Of a stretch of 14,626 bases of DNA, positions 7,638-14,626 are shown piece after piece; the stretch's first letter is position 1; every line of letters starts with the position of its first letter. The position numbers and the translations under genes were made by a program. This stretch comes from Ferruginibacter sp. Its GTDB lineage: Bacteria; Bacteroidota; Bacteroidia; Chitinophagales; Chitinophagaceae. The DNA is taken from assembly GCA_025362765.1 (NCBI GenBank), contig JANYFI010000692.1, positions 1 to 14,626 of the forward strand, written 5' to 3'. Under the pieces are notes generated by a model, which saw nothing but the letters and a program-made list of their open reading frames with translations, searched no databases and was not told the DNA's origin.

Positions 7638-7921
7638 GTTAATGAATCTTTTTCATTTTGCACTGTTAGTTATTAAATGAAATTGCTTAAAGGTAACAAG
7701 AGTACCGGTTGTGTTAAAATAATTGTGCGCATGTGTTTACTACGTCACGACGCAAGAGTTTACGCTTTGGCTACAAGGCATTGTGGCCGCTTAAGTGGTT
7801 TGCACCTTCCGCCAGGCTTAGTCTGGTATTTCGGCTACAATCTTTCATCGATAATTTTGGGAAAGCCCCCTCCAAAATCAAACAAATTGCTACCGACATT
7901 GTTGTATCACAAAATTAAACC
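7638..7921. other. 284-bp divergent intergenic stretch with possible gene remnant
   Basis: This lies between the divergent helicase and SRPBCC genes. It is more GC-rich and less AT-biased in the middle than the other gaps. A plus-strand frame without an ATG is open from 7718 to a stop at 7916-7918. The last residues (SFIDNFGKAPSKIKQIATDIVVSQN, with key run GKAPSKIKQIATD) look protein-like and end 3 bp before the SRPBCC start, which is operon-like spacing. That could be the C-terminal remnant of a lost upstream gene; I do not recognise it. The part at about 7745-7845 also has small inverted repeats, for example CCAGGC/GTCTGG at 7812-7826 and a near-palindrome CCGCTTAAGTGG. A TAATTTTG box at 7852-7859 could be a -7 element for the SRPBCC gene, without a clear -33. 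Confidence 0.35.
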
Positions 7922-8407
7922 ATGAGCAAAGTTTACTCTCTGAAAACAGTACAGCAATTACCTATCTCTTTAGATGCAGCCTGGGATTTTTTCAGCAGCC
8001 CGGCCAACCTGCAAAAAATTACTCCTGATACCATGGGATTTAATATCATTTCCAAACACCATGGAGATGCCATGTATGCCGGACAAATTATTGAATACAC
8101 GGTAAAACCCATACTGGGCATGCCTTTATACTGGATGACGGAAATTACACATGTGGTCGATAAAAAATATTTTGTAGATGAACAACGCTTTGGGCCTTAT
8201 AGTTTATGGCATCACCAGCATCATTTTAAATTCGTTGAAGGTGGTGTTGAAATGACGGATATTGTACACTACAAAATGCCGTATTGGTTTTTGGGTGATA
8301 TTGCCAATGCATTGTTGGTAAAGAAGCAGTTGAAAGGGATATTTGATTTTCGGTTTACAAAAGTTGAAGCCATGTTTGGCAAAATGCCCACACAACGGCT
8401 TCGGTAA
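7922..8407 (+). CDS. SRPBCC-fold ligand-binding protein
   Basis: This 161-residue protein belongs to the SRPBCC (START/Bet v1-like) superfamily, helix-grip folds with a deep hydrophobic ligand cavity. Typical features are the N-terminal SLKTVQQLPISLDAAWDFFS (6-25) and the PANLQKITPDTMGF segment that follows. A beta-rich middle contains WMTEITHVVDKKYFVDEQRFGPYSLWHHQHHF, and a long C-terminal helix begins at about 125. There is no signal peptide or membrane segment, so it should be cytosolic. The ligand cannot be inferred. In Bacteroidota such genes often sit near oxidoreductase or photolyase genes, but none is intact here. The ATG at 7922 is fixed by homology. A terminator follows 35 bp after the stop, so the gene ends its transcript. 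Confidence 0.82.
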   Translation: MSKVYSLKTVQQLPISLDAAWDFFSSPANLQKITPDTMGFNIISKHHGDAMYAGQIIEYTVKPILGMPLYWMTEITHVVDKKYFVDEQRFGPYSLWHHQHHFKFVEGGVEMTDIVHYKMPYWFLGDIANALLVKKQLKGIFDFRFTKVEAMFGKMPTQRLR

Positions 8408-8787
8408 AATAATTTTTTAATAGCTGCTGCATCAATACAATTACCCGTTTTTATGACGGGTATTTTTATGCCTGTAAATGGTATTTCTGTCCTCAAACAC
8501 CATAAGAAAATAAGCAGTTTGTGGTATTGACAATGGCTGTAAGGATTTCTATCTTGTACCCTAAATGGCTGCGGTTCTGCGGTAGGCATAATAAATTTAC
8601 AGTAAGTTTATCTACCGTTACAATATGCCATTAAACGGTCACATTGCGCGGGCACATTGCAATAAAATCCACTCCGAATAAAAAAGCCGACTAAGCCCAA
8701 TGATAATTATAACCCGCTGTGTACAATCCGCCGGGTATTTTTTACAACAGGCAAATAGCATTTCTTTATATTCAAAACAAGATTAAC
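8408..8787. other. 380-bp intergenic stretch before the cysteine peptidase
   Basis: After the terminator at 8442-8467 I see no convincing gene on either strand. Small features are a short direct repeat CACATTGC (8640-8647 and 8653-8660, 13-bp period) and a weak hairpin ACCCG/CGGGT (8712-8716 with 8732-8736) followed by ATTTTTT, which could be a minor attenuator. I found no TAnnTTTG box before the peptidase start. Confidence 0.5.
8442..8468 (+). terminator. Rho-independent terminator after the SRPBCC gene
   Basis: A 7-bp stem, TACCCGT with ACGGGTA (8442-8448 and 8456-8462), encloses a 7-base loop and is followed by TTTTTAT. It lies 35 bp after the stop codon, in the right orientation. Confidence 0.7.
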
Positions 8788-9588
8788 ATGGCAAAGAAAA
8801 CAAACATTCCAAAACCAGTATTTAAAATGGGTTGGTTACCCGACCTTCCCGACGCAAGAGATTTTGCGTACGCAACTCCCTTAAAACTAATGCAAAAAAT
8901 GCCCGCAAAAGTAGATCTGCGGCCAACATGCCCGCCAGTGTACAACCAGGGTGCCCTGGGAAGCTGTACGGCCAATGCGCTCGGCGGCGCTTTTCAGTTT
9001 GGGAAAAAGAAACAACACAAAGTAGCTTTTATACCCAGCCGGTTATTTTTATATTATAATGAAAGGGTAGCCATTCATACGGAAACCAGCGACAGCGGTG
9101 CTTTTTTAAGGGATGGTATTAAATCGTTGAACAAAGACGGCATTTGCAAAGAAACAGAATGGACATACGATGATAATTCTGCTCCAGGCGCAAAATTTAG
9201 CAAGAAGCCGCCCGCCTCCTGCTATTTGCATGCGCAGCAAAACCAAATAACCTCTTATCAACGGCTCACCAATACAAATATCAATATATTAAAGGGCTGC
9301 CTTGCAGAAGGCTATCCATTTGTATTTGGATTTACCGTGTATGAAAGTTTTATGACGGCGGCCGTGGCAAAGTCTGGTATTATGCCTATGCCCGATTTTA
9401 GCAAAGAAACTGTAGCAGGTGGCCATGCTGTTGTAGCCGTAGGTTATGATGAAAAGAAACAGTTGGTGTTAATAAGAAACAGCTGGGGTACAGGCTGGGG
9501 TGTAAAAGGTTATTTCTGGATGCCTTACGCTTACATTACCAATGCACATTTATGTGATGATTTCTGGACGATCCGGCTGGTAGAGTAA
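8788..9588 (+). CDS. C1 (papain-like) cysteine peptidase
   Basis: This 266-residue protein carries the papain-fold catalytic set: oxyanion Gln54 and nucleophile Cys60 in YNQGALGSCTANAL, His213 in GGHAVVAVGYD, and Asn231 in IRNSWGTGWG. It opens with GWLPDLPDARDF (15-26), a signature of bacterial C1A peptidases that start almost directly with the mature domain. There is no signal peptide and no long propeptide, so it may be cytosolic or exported by a route not visible here. The frame extends back to 8719. I chose the ATG at 8788 because it gives MAKKTNIPKP just before the conserved segment, and the 23 upstream residues look like translated leader. It stands alone, with a strong terminator after it. 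The substrate is unknown. Confidence 0.88.
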   Translation: MAKKTNIPKPVFKMGWLPDLPDARDFAYATPLKLMQKMPAKVDLRPTCPPVYNQGALGSCTANALGGAFQFGKKKQHKVAFIPSRLFLYYNERVAIHTETSDSGAFLRDGIKSLNKDGICKETEWTYDDNSAPGAKFSKKPPASCYLHAQQNQITSYQRLTNTNINILKGCLAEGYPFVFGFTVYESFMTAAVAKSGIMPMPDFSKETVAGGHAVVAVGYDEKKQLVLIRNSWGTGWGVKGYFWMPYAYITNAHLCDDFWTIRLVE

Positions 9589-9616
9589 ACTGTTTTTACA
9601 CAACGGTACTACAAAT

Positions 9617-9655
9617 AAAAAGGCCACAAAGTAAATATTTCTTTGTGGCCTTTTT
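9617..9655. terminator. Strong bidirectional terminator
   Basis: A perfect 15-bp stem (9617-9631 with 9641-9655) has arms AAAAAGGCCACAAAG and its reverse complement around a 9-base AT-rich loop. The ends give a T-run on both strands. It lies between the convergent peptidase (stop at 9588) and TPR (stop at 9683) genes, so it can end both transcripts. Confidence 0.93.
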
Positions 9656-9682
9656 GGTGTTGTAACTATATAAAATGGTCCT

Positions 9683-10354
9683 TTAGCCCGGCATTCGGGT
9701 AATATATTTCTCCATTTGTTTTATCTGGTCAGCAATCTGCGGCGTAGTGGGTTTAAGTCCTTTAGCTTTTCTAAAATATTCTTTACCGGCCCTGAATTCT
9801 CTTTTGTTAATCATGATAGAAGACAACTGCAGGTAAGCAGCCGCTTCATTTTCCTTATCGGGCAAACCTGACCGTATGGCACCCCGGATATAACTTTCTG
9901 CCTGTTTCATATCGCCTTTTTGCATGGCGAGCATGCCCAGTTGTAATTTGTTGGCACCTTCTGCCTGCTTCATCTGGTCGCCCATAAGGCCACCGCCACC
10001 CATCAGCGACTGGCTCATTTTTAAATTCTTTTCGGCGCCCTCATAGTTCTGATCCGCCATATCAAGGTTACCTTTTACAGTATAATAAACAGAACGGATT
10101 GGTTTAATTAGCAAGGCTGGAAACCAGATAGATTCGAGCACTTTTTTGGCACCTTCAATATCGCCGGTTTCCATACATTCCTGTATCAAGCGCATTGGAC
10201 CAAAAATAAAATGACCTACAATTAATATTACTGCCGCCAGGTACAATACAAACGAAGGCCAGAAACCAGCCTGTACATTGGTAAATATAGCCAGCGCCAA
10301 TAAAACGCATCCCGACCATAAACGGTATTTAATCACCAAGGTTAACCACTTCAT
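9683..10354 (-). CDS. Membrane-anchored TPR protein
   Basis: This 223-residue protein has two N-terminal membrane segments (about 12-29 and 33-52) separated by a very short turn, then a soluble helical part of about 170 residues. The soluble part looks like tetratricopeptide repeats: CMETGDIEGAKKVLES, GNLDMADQNYEGAEKNLKMS, LAMQKGDMKQAESYIRGAI, and MINKREFRAGKEYFRKAKGLKP. A glycine/methionine linker (SLMGGGGLMGDQ) splits the repeats. TPRs usually mediate protein-protein contacts, but no partner is evident. An upstream TTG at 10376-10378 could add eight residues. I chose the ATG at 10352-10354 because the TTG overlaps a good promoter -7 box (10376-10383). It is convergent with the peptidase gene and probably monocistronic. 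Confidence 0.75.
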   Translation of the reverse strand: MKWLTLVIKYRLWSGCVLLALAIFTNVQAGFWPSFVLYLAAVILIVGHFIFGPMRLIQECMETGDIEGAKKVLESIWFPALLIKPIRSVYYTVKGNLDMADQNYEGAEKNLKMSQSLMGGGGLMGDQMKQAEGANKLQLGMLAMQKGDMKQAESYIRGAIRSGLPDKENEAAAYLQLSSIMINKREFRAGKEYFRKAKGLKPTTPQIADQIKQMEKYITRMPG

Positions 10355-10375
10355 ATACTTAAAAAATTTGGAGGG

Positions 10376-10383
10376 CAAAGATA
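10376..10383 (-). promoter_or_regulatory. Promoter -7 box candidate for the TPR gene
   Basis: On the minus strand this reads TATCTTTG, matching TAnnTTTG. It predicts a transcript start near 10370 and a leader of about 15 bases before the ATG at 10354. It also argues against the upstream TTG as start codon. No clear -33 TTG is seen. Confidence 0.4.
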
Positions 10384-10458
10384 AGGCTAAGAAAATTACG
10401 AATCTTAAAGAAGCCTGCAGGAGTATTTTAGTCCTGAAACTGGGTTAAATAATCAATG

Positions 10459-10489
10459 TTGGAAGCTATCGTGTTGTTTGTTACTTTTG
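10459..10489 (+). promoter_or_regulatory. Promoter candidate for tRNA-Arg
   Basis: A TTG at 10459-10461 and a TACTTTTG at 10482-10489 are 20 bp apart, close to the Bacteroidota promoter pattern (-33 TTG, -7 TAnnTTTG). The predicted start near 10495 is about 35 bases before the tRNA. Confidence 0.55.
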
Positions 10490-10528
10490 CTCTCCAAAAT
10501 AAGCGCAACGATCGCTGAATGTTGGAAT

Positions 10529-10600
10529 GGTCCCGTAGTTCAGTGGATAGAATAGAAGTTTCCTAAACTTTAGACACAAGTTCGATTCTTGTCGGGACCA
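10529..10600 (+). tRNA. tRNA-Arg (anticodon CCT)
   Basis: A full 72-base cloverleaf can be drawn. The acceptor is GGTCCCG with CGGGACC and discriminator A10600. The D arm is GTTC/GAAT. The anticodon stem is GAAGT/ACTTT (one G-U), around the loop TTCCTAA, with CCT at 10562-10564. The variable loop has four bases. The T arm is ACAAG/CTTGT with TTCGATT. It reads AGG. The 3' CCA is not encoded, as is common in Bacteroidota. Confidence 0.95.
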
Positions 10601-10956
10601 CTTGATTATAAATAAATAAGTATATAATATAAAGCTTACCAAAACCAATCATAGTAAGGCTCTTATAATTGCCCCGCCAGAATGGGATCCATACGTTTTT
10701 TTACCGATCTTTTCAAGATACATGTTTTTGAAAGGTGGTATTTTGAAACATTTCCTGAATGTTCAATACCCGCAGGCTTGCTAAAGTATGGATACAAGGA
10801 AGTTATTCACTACCGGAAAAAATAGATAGAGATGCTTATTTAAAAGCAATTAAAGCCATGTTTAAATAATGCGAATTTTGATTTATAGGTAAAATATCTT
10901 ATGGTTTTTAGGATTAATCATCGTATTTTCCTTTAAAGAACCGATCAGCAATACAG
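10601..10956. other. 356-bp stretch after tRNA-Arg with weak small frames
   Basis: Two short overlapping plus-strand frames are the only coding signal. One is at 10682-10825 (47 residues, MGSIRFFTDLFKIHVFERWY at the start). The other is at 10759-10869 (36 residues, ending DRDAYLKAIKAMFK). Both read as plausible protein in different frames, as if one gene had decayed by frameshift. I recognise neither. No integrase, att-like repeat of the tRNA 3' end, or terminator is visible. Confidence 0.4.
10682..10825 (+). CDS. Possible small hypothetical protein
   Basis: The 47-residue frame starts at ATG 10682 and includes FERWYFETFPECSIPAGLL and YKEVIHYRKK. Aromatic and charged residues are well mixed, which is more protein-like than a random AT-rich frame. 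There is no recognised family, no clear promoter, and it overlaps another small frame by 67 bp. It could be a remnant of a longer gene. Confidence 0.2.
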   Translation: MGSIRFFTDLFKIHVFERWYFETFPECSIPAGLLKYGYKEVIHYRKK

Positions 10957-13428
10957 ATGAATATATTTATACAACGCATAAAAAAAAGGCGGTTCTCACG
11001 CCTCGCTATTATTAGTTGCAGTCTTGTTGTGCTACTGTTTTTTTTATCAGTGATAATAAATCCCGCATTGGCCGAAGGCCATGAAGCGGTTGCCGGTGAA
11101 GGCTTCTGGCTTTGGTCTTTTTTTGGACGATTACATCCTATGATTGTGCATTTTCCGGTAGGCCTTTTATACATCGCTTTATTTTTCGAATTCATTTCCT
11201 GGAAACGTGCATCCCTTCAGCTCCGCAACGGTGTGCCGTTATTAATTGCTACCGGTGCAATTTCATCCGTGATAGCCGTAGTGCTGGGCCTGTTGTTATC
11301 CAACACCGAAACCTATGGCAGCAATGTATTACAGGTACACCAATGGTCAGGTATTGCTACCATGGTACTGGCCTGCGCTACTTATTACCTCTATCTGAAA
11401 AAACAACGTAAATTTTCAATTATACTCCTTACTGCAACTGTATTAGGTGTTACGGTTGCTGGTCATTATGGAAGTGAACTAACTCATGGCGAAGACTATC
11501 TTAGCAGTGTGCTGCCCTTTGGTAAAGATGCAGGAACAGACAGCAGTTTTATTTTTGCCGGTATAAAGGGCCCGCTGGACAGTTCGCAAATGCAGGAACT
11601 AAACCTGCAGGTAAGAACAATACTGGCGCATAATTGCTATACCTGCCACGGCGAAACAAAGGTGAAGGGCGAACTGAGACTGGATACTAAACAATACATT
11701 TTTAAAGGCGGAAAAAACGGCAGCATTCTTACACCGGGGCATCCTGATAAAAGTGAAATCATCCGCCGCATTTCGCTTTCCCGCAGGGATAAGGAAGCGA
11801 TGCCATCCAAAGGTAAAGGGCTTTCTGCAACAGAAATAGCCACCCTTACTTTATGGATAAAACAAGGCGCACCCTGGCCTGACGGACCGGAAAGAAGCCT
11901 GTTCCGGGTAGCTGCAATGGCGCCCCGTTTACCTGCCATTCCATCAGCTACGGGTAACCTTACCTCACCGGTAGATTTGTTTGTAAACAACTATTTTAAA
12001 CAACATAAAATAAGCTGGGGTAAACCCGTTGAAGATCGCATTTACCTGCGTCGTATTTATATGGATGTAATCGGACTGGTACCGCCGCCAGACAGTATGG
12101 ATGTTTTTATAAAAGATACCAGGCCAGATAAAAGAACGCTGATGGTGCAACAACTGTTGAACCGCAATGATGATTATACACAACAATGGCTCAGCTTCTG
12201 GAACGATGCCTTGCGCAACGATTACTCCGGCACCGGCTATATTACCGGCGGAAGGTTTGGCATCACCAAATGGCTGTACACATCGCTAAAAGAAAACAAG
12301 CCGTATAATCGTTTTGTAAGCGAACTCATCAACCCCGATACACAATCCGATGGCTTTATAAAAGGTATTCAATGGCGTGGTACCATCAACTCAAGTCAGC
12401 GTACCGAAATGCAGGCAGCGCAAAATGTATCGCAGGTTTTTTTAGGCGTTAACCTTAAATGCGCCTCCTGCCATAACAGTTTTGTAAGCGACTGGAAGCT
12501 GGATGATGCCTATGCTTTTGCCAACGTTTTTTCCGACACTACACTGGAAATAAACCGTTGCGATAAACCTACCGGTAAAATGGCTGGCAGAAGAATATTA
12601 TTTAAAGAGCTGGGTAACATCAATCCGGATGCTCCCCGGAAAGAACGACTGAAACAATTGGCAGACAGCCTGGTGCAACCCCGCAATGGCAGGCTGTACA
12701 GAACATTTGTAAACCGAATGTGGGCCCAGCTAATGGGCAGGGGTATTGTTGAACCGGTAGATGTAATGGATAATGAACCCTGGAGCCAGGACCTGCTCGA
12801 CTGGCTTGCATATGATTTTGTAACTTCAGGGTACGACATTAAAAAACTGATGTACACCATCCTTAGTTCTCAAATTTACCAGCAACCTTCAGTAGCGGTA
12901 AAAGAAGCAGGTTTGCTTACAGATAAAGATTACGTGTTCAGGGGTATGGTAACAAGAAGGCTTACCGCCGAAGAATTTACCGATGCGGTTGGCCAGGTAC
13001 TGGCACCTGTTTATGCAGACAGCATGATAGTTTTCAACCTTATGCCAGAAAACATTAAATCCAGTATTCCTTTTGCCAGGGCATCGCTGGTAAAAAATGA
13101 TGCGTTTCTTACCGCATTGGGCCGGCCAAACAGGGAAACAGTTTCTACCAGCAGAACCTCGCAAGCAAGCCTGTTGCAGGCACTGGAATTAACCAATGGC
13201 GCACAATTTAACCAGGCCTTACACAAAGCAGCTGTAAAATGGAAAGAACGATATAAAGACCCATTGATCATGACCAGGGAAATTTATAGGATGGCCATCG
13301 GCAGGTTGCCATTGAAAGATGAAGAAAAGGTTGCATTAACAGCGCTGGGTAATGCACCTTCTGTTGACGCAGTGCAGGATTTTTTATGGGCCGTTGCCCT
13401 TCATCCTGAATTTCAATTAATTTATTAA
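10957..13428 (+). CDS. DUF2231 / cytochrome c / DUF1549 / DUF1553 membrane protein
   Basis: This 823-residue protein fuses an inner-membrane module to a large periplasmic part. A signal-anchor (about 16-36) is followed by a DUF2231-like membrane domain with HPMIVHFPVGLLYIALFFEF (60-79) and helices at about 92-114, 126-146 and 153-170. A planctomycete-type cytochrome c domain (about 215-310) has haem motif CYTCH (227-231) and likely axial Met282 in AMPSKG. DUF1549 spans about 338-530, with VDLFVNNYF, RRIYMDVIGLVPP (365-377) and the family's internal CASCH (502-506). DUF1553 spans about 575-820, with RLYRTFVNRMWAQLMGRGIVEPVDVM and LGRPNRE. In many relatives LGRPxRE is followed by cysteines; here it is TSRTSQ. 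A DUF1501 gene follows after 44 bp, the usual pairing. A role in periplasmic redox or breakdown of complex substrates is inference only. Confidence 0.9.
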   Translation: MNIFIQRIKKRRFSRLAIISCSLVVLLFFLSVIINPALAEGHEAVAGEGFWLWSFFGRLHPMIVHFPVGLLYIALFFEFISWKRASLQLRNGVPLLIATGAISSVIAVVLGLLLSNTETYGSNVLQVHQWSGIATMVLACATYYLYLKKQRKFSIILLTATVLGVTVAGHYGSELTHGEDYLSSVLPFGKDAGTDSSFIFAGIKGPLDSSQMQELNLQVRTILAHNCYTCHGETKVKGELRLDTKQYIFKGGKNGSILTPGHPDKSEIIRRISLSRRDKEAMPSKGKGLSATEIATLTLWIKQGAPWPDGPERSLFRVAAMAPRLPAIPSATGNLTSPVDLFVNNYFKQHKISWGKPVEDRIYLRRIYMDVIGLVPPPDSMDVFIKDTRPDKRTLMVQQLLNRNDDYTQQWLSFWNDALRNDYSGTGYITGGRFGITKWLYTSLKENKPYNRFVSELINPDTQSDGFIKGIQWRGTINSSQRTEMQAAQNVSQVFLGVNLKCASCHNSFVSDWKLDDAYAFANVFSDTTLEINRCDKPTGKMAGRRILFKELGNINPDAPRKERLKQLADSLVQPRNGRLYRTFVNRMWAQLMGRGIVEPVDVMDNEPWSQDLLDWLAYDFVTSGYDIKKLMYTILSSQIYQQPSVAVKEAGLLTDKDYVFRGMVTRRLTAEEFTDAVGQVLAPVYADSMIVFNLMPENIKSSIPFARASLVKNDAFLTALGRPNRETVSTSRTSQASLLQALELTNGAQFNQALHKAAVKWKERYKDPLIMTREIYRMAIGRLPLKDEEKVALTALGNAPSVDAVQDFLWAVALHPEFQLIY

Positions 13429-13472
13429 TAACTGAATGATACCATATTTGCTCATTGCATAAATTGAACTGT

Positions 13473-14626
13473 ATGAATGCTCATTGGAACAGAAGAGATT
13501 TTCTTAAAACCGCCAGTAGCGCCACACTTGCTGCGCTGGCAGCGGGAGCGCCCGTAGCAAGTTTGCTAAGTGGTTGTGCCAAAAAACCAAAGCTCAATAT
13601 TGGTACCGCAGATACAGTTATCCTTTTATGGATGGCGGGAGGCATGGCGCATACGGAAACCTTCGACCCCAAAAGATTCACGCCTTATGAAAAAGGCATG
13701 GAAGGCAACAGGGTCTTGAGTACATTTCAATCCTTGCCCACGGCACTGGATGGTATTCATTTTTCTGAAGGGCTGCAATCCATTGGCAGTGTGATGAACA
13801 AAGGCAGTCTTATCCGATCGTATGTGGCCGCCGACATGGGGCATATCCTTCACTCCCGGCATCAGTACCACTGGCATACCTGTTACGAACCGCCACAAAC
13901 TGCTGCAGCGCCACACCTGGGTGCCTGGATAGCCAAAGAACTAGGTCCGAAAAACCCGGTCATTCCTGCTTTTATCGACATCGGTCAGCGGTTTACATTG
14001 GGCGAAGCAGAAGAGTTAAAAGCTTTTCACACAGCCGGTTTCCTGGGCAATGAATTTGGTCCTTTTATGATACCCGATCCTACACAGGGATTGGAAAGTG
14101 TGCGCCCGCCAGTGGGTATGGGTGCCAAACGTTTTGAAAGGCGCAACCAATTGTACAATGAGCTTATCAGTAAAAGTCCGGCTGGCGAGTTTGGCAGCGA
14201 TTACCAGAAAGAATCATTGAAGCGTTCTATGGAACAGGCTTATATGTTATTGAATTCGCCGGAAGCAAGTGCTTTTAACCTTAGCCTTGAACCAAAACAA
14301 AGCTATGATATTTACAATACCGGCCGCTTTGGATTGGGTTGTTTACTGGCCAAAAGGCTTACGGAACAAGGCGCCCGCTTTATAAGTGTAACAACCGAGT
14401 ATGAACCTTTTGTTGGTTTCGATACGCACGAGAATGGCCATACCCGTATGGTGAACATGAAGAAAATGATTGACGGACCTGTATCACAATTGATTAAAGA
14501 CCTGGATAAAAGCGGGCGGCTGGACAGAACACTGGTAATACTGGCCAGTGAATTCAGCCGGGATATGATGGTGGAAGGAAGGCCGGATGCCAAAGTGCAG
14601 GAGCAGGTGGCCCAACCGGACATTTT
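13473..14626 (+). CDS. DUF1501 family Tat-exported lipoprotein (3' end missing)
   Basis: The first 384 residues are present; the gene runs off the right edge. It starts MNAHWNRRDFLKTASSATLA, a twin-arginine signal (Arg7-Arg8, then DFLK). A lipobox LSGC follows with Cys35, so it is likely exported folded and lipid-anchored. DUF1501 belongs near the sulfatase/alkaline-phosphatase fold families. Visible family motifs are LWMAGGMAHTETFDPK (52-67), the His-rich GHILHSRHQYHWHTCYEP, FDTHENGHTRMV, and LDRTLVILASEFSRDMM near the visible end. The usual metal-site wording in relatives is gEFGRTP; here it is SEFSRDM. It begins 44 bp after the DUF1549/DUF1553 gene and should be co-transcribed. Substrate and activity are not established. 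Confidence 0.9.
   Translation, partial: MNAHWNRRDFLKTASSATLAALAAGAPVASLLSGCAKKPKLNIGTADTVILLWMAGGMAHTETFDPKRFTPYEKGMEGNRVLSTFQSLPTALDGIHFSEGLQSIGSVMNKGSLIRSYVAADMGHILHSRHQYHWHTCYEPPQTAAAPHLGAWIAKELGPKNPVIPAFIDIGQRFTLGEAEELKAFHTAGFLGNEFGPFMIPDPTQGLESVRPPVGMGAKRFERRNQLYNELISKSPAGEFGSDYQKESLKRSMEQAYMLLNSPEASAFNLSLEPKQSYDIYNTGRFGLGCLLAKRLTEQGARFISVTTEYEPFVGFDTHENGHTRMVNMKKMIDGPVSQLIKDLDKSGRLDRTLVILASEFSRDMMVEGRPDAKVQEQVAQPDI

Noticed and set aside
7677..7925. 82-residue plus-strand frame before the SRPBCC gene
   Set aside because: It overlaps the SRPBCC start in another phase, is rich in residues typical of a translated repeat, and resembles no family I know.
8712..8743. ACCCG/CGGGT hairpin with a T-run before the cysteine peptidase
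   Set aside because: The stem is only five pairs around a 15-base loop; too weak to call a terminator or attenuator.
10376..10378. TTG start for the TPR gene
   Set aside because: It overlaps a promoter -7 candidate, and an ATG eight codons later fits better.
11637..11990. 117-residue minus-strand frame
   Set aside because: It is antisense to the cytochrome domain of the DUF1549 protein, whose motifs fix the real strand and frame.
1..14626. CRISPR array, insertion sequence, phage or defence system
   Set aside because: I found no regular repeat-spacer pattern, no transposase or integrase and no toxin-antitoxin pair. The ORF6N gene is the only phage-related signal.

Overview
The window looks like a chromosomal segment of a Bacteroidota bacterium, most likely in or near the Chitinophagaceae (inference). 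The reasons are: a methionine synthase split into separate genes, an ORF6N-domain gene, a lipoprotein with bacterial Ig-like domains of the Bacteroidota type, AT-rich translation starts without clear Shine-Dalgarno sequences, and several promoter-like boxes of the Bacteroidota form TAnnTTTG. Base composition is moderate to AT-rich.

Left part (1-7637), all protein genes on the minus strand. In transcription order from the right these are: a one-polypeptide UvrD-like helicase with a C-terminal iron-sulfur PD-(D/E)XK nuclease; an Ig-like lipoprotein; recR (recombinational repair); the homocysteine-methyltransferase half of split methionine synthase; an ORF6N-domain gene; and the start of the pterin/cobalamin half of methionine synthase, which runs off the left edge. 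The ORF6N gene sits between the two metH halves and is flanked by an imperfect direct repeat. It also contains a perfect 18-bp inverted repeat. Upstream of the first metH half is a 75-bp segment that can fold in the sense strand and is bracketed by 12-bp direct repeats.

Middle part (7638-10354). A 284-bp stretch without a confident gene precedes a plus-strand SRPBCC-fold protein with its own terminator. A 380-bp non-coding stretch follows, then a papain-like (C1) cysteine peptidase, a strong bidirectional terminator, and a convergent minus-strand membrane-anchored TPR protein.

Right part (10355-14626), plus strand. A tRNA-Arg(CCT) with a recognisable promoter is followed by about 350 bp of weak or decayed coding potential. 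Then comes a two-gene unit: an inner-membrane DUF2231 / cytochrome c / DUF1549 / DUF1553 fusion, and a Tat-exported DUF1501 lipoprotein cut by the right edge. This pair is the best candidate for an incompletely understood system. The family is widespread in Planctomycetota and Bacteroidota, but its biochemical role is not settled to my knowledge.

Most of the window is housekeeping: methionine synthesis, DNA repair and a tRNA. The accessory signals lie at the metH locus, upstream of the SRPBCC gene, and around the tRNA and DUF1549/DUF1501 unit.
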